In this document: positions 60,464 through 64,000 of the stretch, piece by piece
Layout: each line of letters opens with the position of its first letter
Numbering within the stretch: position 1 is the stretch's first letter
Program-made: the position numbers and the translations under genes
Origin: Holophaga foetida DSM 6591
GTDB lineage: Bacteria; Acidobacteriota; Holophagae; Holophagales; Holophagaceae
DNA: 64,000 bases
Assembly: GCF_000242615.2 (NCBI RefSeq)
Contig: NZ_KI912268.1
Span: 2,913,766-2,977,765 of the forward strand
Direction of reading: 5' to 3'
The notes under the pieces: model-generated
The model's input: only the letters and a program-made list of their open reading frames with translations
Databases searched by the model: none
What the model was told of the DNA's origin: nothing

Positions 60464-61275
60464 GCGAGATGCATCTCCAGCCCGCTGCGGTGCTCGCCCG
60501 GGGGCTTTCCATCGGGCATGGCCGGGAGACCGTGGTGGCGAACCTGGACTTCCGTCTGGAGCCCGGGAAGACCCTTGCCCTGGTGGGCTCGAATGGCTCC
60601 GGCAAGACGACCCTCCTCAAGACCCTGGCAGGGCTTCTGCCTCCTCTCGCCGGGACCATTGAAGTGCTCGGGGGGCGTCCCTTGGCCAGCCCCGCACGGG
60701 TCGCCTACATGGGGCAGTTCCACCCCTCGAGCTTCATGCTGCCGCTACGGACCGTCGACATCGTGCGTATGGCCCGCTTCGCCTCCCACGGGCTACTGGG
60801 ACGCCTGACCCCTTCGGATGAGCGGGCGGTCCACGAGGCCATGGCCGTCATGGGGGTGGAGCACCTCGCGCGCAAGCCCCTGAACGCCCTCTCCGGGGGG
60901 CAGCGGCAGAAGGTTTTTCTGGCACAGACCTTTGCCAAGGAGGCGGATCTGATCCTGCTCGACGAGCCTGCGGCGAACCTGGATGCCCCGGCCCAGGCGG
61001 TCTACCGGCGATTCGTGCGCACATGCGCCAAGGCCGGTAAGGCCGTGGTCGTCGCCACCCACGATATCGACGAGGCGGCGGAATACGACTGGACCATGCT
61101 CCTGGCAAGGAGGGTGGTGGCCTTCGGGCCCTGTGCGGAGATCCTGACCCCCCAGACCCTGATGGCCACCTTCGGCATCGTGGGGCAGTTCAAGGAGGGC
61201 CGCCTCCTTGTCGTCGAAAGGGAGCATGGCCACCAGGCCTGCGGCGGGGCCCATGAGGGGCCGTGTCAACACTGA
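60460..61275 (+). CDS. Metal ABC transporter ATP-binding protein
   Basis: 271 aa. Walker A VGSNGSGKT, Q-loop YMGQFHP, signature LSGGQRQKVFLAQTF, Walker B LILLDEPAANLD, H-loop THD. The C-terminal tail is rich in His/Cys (EHGHQACGGAHEGPCQH), which could sense or bind metal. Drives the importer encoded by the two preceding genes. Confidence 0.93.
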   Translation: MSEMHLQPAAVLARGLSIGHGRETVVANLDFRLEPGKTLALVGSNGSGKTTLLKTLAGLLPPLAGTIEVLGGRPLASPARVAYMGQFHPSSFMLPLRTVDIVRMARFASHGLLGRLTPSDERAVHEAMAVMGVEHLARKPLNALSGGQRQKVFLAQTFAKEADLILLDEPAANLDAPAQAVYRRFVRTCAKAGKAVVVATHDIDEAAEYDWTMLLARRVVAFGPCAEILTPQTLMATFGIVGQFKEGRLLVVEREHGHQACGGAHEGPCQH

Positions 61276-61332
61276 TCGAGGACCCGACCTGGACGGTCCG
61301 GGAAGCCCTGTTCAATCTCCATGGAGGAACTC

Positions 61333-62094
61333 ATGAAGCGCATCACCCTCGCCCTGGTGGCGACCCTGGCCCTTCAGGCTGAAGAACCCGTGGCCGGAGC
61401 TGTCCGCTCCATCGTCACAGCCCCGGCAGGGCTCACGGATGTGGGTGTTCTTGAGGTGGAACTGGGGGGAAGTCAGGTCTACGCCAAGGACGATTCCCGG
61501 GAGGGGGGGGTCACGGCCCAGTTCAACCTTGGCCTCACCTCCTGGTTAGATCTCCGCTGCGGCTGGACTGGACATGCCTGGTGGCGGTCCGAGGGCAATG
61601 GAGAAGAGGGGGGGAGTGACCCTTACATCGGTGCCCAGGTTCTTTTCGTGGACCAGGACAAGGCGGGGATCGATCTCGGCCTCGCATACTCCCACCTCAT
61701 CCCGCGGGCCAGTGTTCGCAAGGGCCTCAGTTCGGGCCACCATGAGGACACGCTGCTCCTCACTGCCACCCGCTCCATGGGGCGCTGGTCCGTGGATGCC
61801 AACGCGGGTGTGGTCCGCACGCGAGTGGAGGACGGTTCCCGCAAGGAGACCCAGAAGCTCGGCTCCTTCGCCATCACCTACGCCCCCTCCCAGGGCTGGA
61901 ACTTGACCTTGGACACCTACGGGGTGGCCAAGTCCGATCTGGGGGACAGGGAGTTCGGCAACATCCTGGCCGCCAGCTATGCGGTGAGCGACAGGTTGAC
62001 GGTGGACATGAGTGTGGAGCGCGGCTGGGCCGAAGCCTCCCCCCGTTTCGCCTTCAATGCCGGGCTGATCTATCGCATCGGTAAACTCTGGTGA
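61333..62094 (+). CDS. Outer-membrane barrel-like protein of the metal-importer locus
   Basis: 253 aa from the ATG at 61333 with GGAGGA upstream. Signal peptide MKRITLALVATLALQA. About ten amphipathic strands follow (VLEVELGGSQVYAKDD, AQFNLGLTSWLDLRCGWTG, WSVDANAGVVRTRVED, WNLTLDTYGVAKSDLG, NAGLIYRIGKLW). The pattern resembles the transporter-like (DUF3187/phenol_MetA_deg-type) barrels. Its place 57 bp after the ABC importer suggests a joint role in metal uptake, not proven. Confidence 0.7.
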   Translation: MKRITLALVATLALQAEEPVAGAVRSIVTAPAGLTDVGVLEVELGGSQVYAKDDSREGGVTAQFNLGLTSWLDLRCGWTGHAWWRSEGNGEEGGSDPYIGAQVLFVDQDKAGIDLGLAYSHLIPRASVRKGLSSGHHEDTLLLTATRSMGRWSVDANAGVVRTRVEDGSRKETQKLGSFAITYAPSQGWNLTLDTYGVAKSDLGDREFGNILAASYAVSDRLTVDMSVERGWAEASPRFAFNAGLIYRIGKLW

Positions 62095-62104
62095 TGGTCT
62101 GCCT

Positions 62105-62134
62105 CCCGTGCGGCCCATCTGCGGGCCGCACGGG
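62105..62134 (+). terminator. Terminator hairpin after the barrel gene
   Basis: A 12-bp perfect stem (CCCGTGCGGCCC / GGGCCGCACGGG) with a 6-nt loop, 10 bp past the stop. There is no T-run. Confidence 0.6.
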
Positions 62135-62241
62135 GGATGCCATCCCGGACGAGGTGTGACCCTCGACCGGGGGACTCGCCGCTACGCTTTTGATTGCCGC
62201 GACAGGCAACTTTCGATGATCGCGGCCAGGGAGCGGATTGC

Positions 62242-63471
62242 ATGAGTTCACACATCGTCGAGGAAGCCAAGCGGTGCCTTCAGTGCAAGGTTCCCAAGTG
62301 CAGGGAAGGTTGCCCGGTCCAGACGCCTGTCAACGAGTTCATCAGGGCCTTCCTGGAGGAGGACATCCTTTCCGCCGGGGCCATGCTCTTCGAGAACAAC
62401 CCCCTCTCGGTGGTCTGTTCCCTGGTCTGCCCCCAGGAGTTTCAGTGCGAGGGCCACTGTGTGCTCGGGAAGAAGGCGGGTCCGGTCCACATCAGCGACA
62501 TCGAACACTACATCTCGAGCTACTACCTGAGCCACATCGAGGGGCGTCGCCTGGCGGGAAATGGCCACAAGGTCGCCATCATCGGGTCCGGCCCCGCCGG
62601 GATCACCGTGGCCTTCCTCCTGGCCCAGCGGGGTTTCGAGATCACGATCTATGAGGCCCACGATCTGATCGGCGGCGTGATGCGCTACGGCATCCCGGGT
62701 TTCCGTCTTCCCAAGGATCTTCTGGAGAAGCTGAAGGACAAGCTGGTGGACATGGGGGTGAAGATCCGCCCCAACACGCTGATCGGACCTACCCTGACGC
62801 TTGATGACCTCTTCAGGGACGGCTTCAAGGCCGTCTTCATCGGCACCGGTGTGTGGAAGCCCCGGAAGCTGGACGTCAAGGGAGAGTCCCTGGGGCACGT
62901 CCACTACGCCATCGACTACCTCAAGAACCCCGAGGTCTACACCCTGGGGAGAAGGGTCATCGTCATCGGGGCCGGGAACACGGCCATGGACGTGGCCCGC
63001 ACGGCGCTCCGGAAGAGCCTGTGCCGCGTCACCGTGGTGCACATCGGCGACCCGGGCACCATGTCCGCCCTGCCTGAAGAGCTGGAAATGGCCAAGATGG
63101 ACGGCGTGAAGTTCATCTACAACCGCTCGACCGTCGAGATCCTGGACGAGGGGATCAAGGTGCGGCGCACCCAGCGCGGTGGACCAGGGGGTCCCAAGTG
63201 GATGATCCTCGAAGGCACCGAGGAGATCCTGGAGGCCGATACCGTCATCATCGCCATCAGTCAGGGCCCAAGGGATGCCATCGTTTCCACCACCCAGGGC
63301 ATCGAACGGAATCCCCAAGGGCTTGTTTCCACCGACGAGTGCGGGCGCACGACCCGCCAGGGCGTCTTCGCTTCGGGGGACGTGGTCCACGGTGCGCGGA
63401 CCGTGGTCCAGGCCGTGAAGGTGTCCAAGCAGGTGGCGAAGGCCATCGAGGAATACGTGCTGGGGCTTTGA
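62242..63471 (+). CDS. GltD-like NAD(P)H-dependent flavoprotein oxidoreductase
   Basis: 409 aa. Two [4Fe-4S]-type Cys groups at the N-terminus (CLQCKVPKCREGCPVQTP; CSLVCPQEFQCEGHCVLG), the FAD fold VAIIGSGPAGITVAFLLAQRG, the NADPH fold VIVIGAGNTAMDVARTALR, and the closing GVFASGDVVHGARTVVQAVKVSK. This is the glutamate-synthase small-subunit family, shorter than usual GltD (about 470 aa). No gltB or nfnA is adjacent, so its partner is unknown; it might feed a ferredoxin. Start chosen by GGGAGCGG spacing. Confidence 0.85.
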   Translation: MSSHIVEEAKRCLQCKVPKCREGCPVQTPVNEFIRAFLEEDILSAGAMLFENNPLSVVCSLVCPQEFQCEGHCVLGKKAGPVHISDIEHYISSYYLSHIEGRRLAGNGHKVAIIGSGPAGITVAFLLAQRGFEITIYEAHDLIGGVMRYGIPGFRLPKDLLEKLKDKLVDMGVKIRPNTLIGPTLTLDDLFRDGFKAVFIGTGVWKPRKLDVKGESLGHVHYAIDYLKNPEVYTLGRRVIVIGAGNTAMDVARTALRKSLCRVTVVHIGDPGTMSALPEELEMAKMDGVKFIYNRSTVEILDEGIKVRRTQRGGPGGPKWMILEGTEEILEADTVIIAISQGPRDAIVSTTQGIERNPQGLVSTDECGRTTRQGVFASGDVVHGARTVVQAVKVSKQVAKAIEEYVLGL

Positions 63472-63549
63472 TCGGCCGAGCTGGCCTGTTCCGGACGCGC
63501 GGGGCAGGTTCGTTCTGTGGGATCATGCTGAATCATTCAGCGGATTCCC

Positions 63550-64000
63550 ATGACTGTTTGCCTTCATGTTTCAACCATTGAGCCAGGCCCACTCCGGGAG
63601 AACTATCTGATTTCCAGGCTCGCCTGGCACTGGGAGCGGGCTGGGCACCGGATAAGCTATGGTGCGGCCTCGCTAGCTGGTGCGGATCTCGGCATCCTCC
63701 ACGTGGACCGGACCCGGGTGTTCGCGAAGGACCTTCCCGGGAATCCGAAAGGGGTTCCGCTCCTCAACGGCAGCGTCCTGGATATCTCCAAGAATCTGTA
63801 TTCCACGCTTCGCGTTCTTCCCGGGGATTCCTGGGATGGACCCGTCATTATCAAGAGCGTCCTGAACTGCTTTGGCGGCCCGGAATGGCGTGGCGCCCCT
63901 CGTGGGCTGTTCGCGCGGATGCGCCGCAAACTGGCCCGTCGGCACTGGAGGTTGGCGCAGTGTCTGCCCCCCGGTGACTACCCCATCCTTTCGAAGCTTT
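63550..64000 (+). CDS. Partial ORF running off the window, ATP-grasp-like
   Basis: 150 codons open to the last base. It begins MTVCLHVSTIEPGPLRENYLI and holds GADLGILHVDRTRVFAKDL, LLNGSVLDISKNLYST and GPVIIKSVLNCFGGPEWRG. The progression of a D-x-T, an N-G-x-x-x-D-I-S and a G-P-V-I-I-K strand suggests the N-terminal and lysine-bearing part of an ATP-grasp-fold protein, as in uncharacterised sugar- or peptide-ligase-like families. No strong Shine-Dalgarno sequence. The 3' part is outside the window. Confidence 0.5.
   Translation, partial: MTVCLHVSTIEPGPLRENYLISRLAWHWERAGHRISYGAASLAGADLGILHVDRTRVFAKDLPGNPKGVPLLNGSVLDISKNLYSTLRVLPGDSWDGPVIIKSVLNCFGGPEWRGAPRGLFARMRRKLARRHWRLAQCLPPGDYPILSKL

Overview
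The window is high-GC bacterial chromosome, densely coded on both strands, with many ATGA and TGATG start/stop overlaps and frequent GTG/TTG starts. The gene mix is outer-membrane biogenesis (LolA-like, Lnt, beta-barrels), an aryl-polyene-type type II PKS, nuoABCD, parAB, a metal ABC importer, KatG with a Fur-family regulator, and an AprA-like flavoprotein with a ferredoxin. This points to a Gram-negative with anaerobic redox metabolism. My best guess is Acidobacteriota, class Holophagae (Geothrix/Holophaga-like), by inference only; no rRNA or other phylogenetic marker was used.

Layout. 75-1028: family 9 glycosyltransferase. 1222-12926 (minus): a 14-gene aryl polyene (APE)-like pigment cluster running from a chain-length-factor-like protein through acyltransferase, two ACPs, acyl-ACP ligase, dehydratase, thioesterase, LolA-like carrier, MMPL exporter, DUF3261 lipoprotein and ketosynthase. 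A 492-bp gap with a large palindromic repeat and a perfect TATAAT box follows, then dehydratase, reductase and a second ketosynthase. 13115-15183: secreted C39-like peptidase with IPT and dockerin domains, plus a lipoprotein. 15191-19086 (minus): LytS/LytTR two-component pair, a small secreted carbohydrate-binding-like protein and a porin-like barrel. Direct 9-bp repeats at exact 21-bp spacing lie upstream of the last two genes and probably mark LytTR operators. 19375-26384: orphan GspF/PilC, a large barrel protein, MobA-like transferase, SprA-like HEAAH protein and an MsbA-like ABC exporter.

26594-37280 (minus) is housekeeping: smpB-dedA, hemW, a 1121-aa ATPase/TPR protein coupled to panB-panC, and maf-lnt-trmH. 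37347-44392 looks like an accessory metabolic island. An AraC regulator faces an AT-rich intergenic region and an operon of ferredoxin, AprA-like FAD oxidoreductase and MFS transporter. After a terminator come a collapsed nifJ remnant, an LVIVD beta-propeller protein, a VOC enzyme and a small Cys protein. I recognise no described pathway with this set, and it is the best candidate for an undescribed system.

44499-55296: hexapeptide acyltransferase, parA-parB-folC-lipoprotein, bacterioferritin-like protein with a 56-aa Cys protein, katG and its Fur/PerR-like regulator (possibly leaderless and autoregulated), rng, panD and a SPOR protein. 55361-58070: nuoABCD, which stops after nuoD. The nuoD tail is duplicated downstream and the second copy carries a 92-nt hairpin-rich insert. 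58707-64000: metal ABC importer, barrel protein, GltD-like oxidoreductase and a 3'-truncated ORF at the window edge.

No rRNA, tRNA, CRISPR array, transposase or integrase was seen. Dispersed intergenic inverted repeats of at least three families are present.
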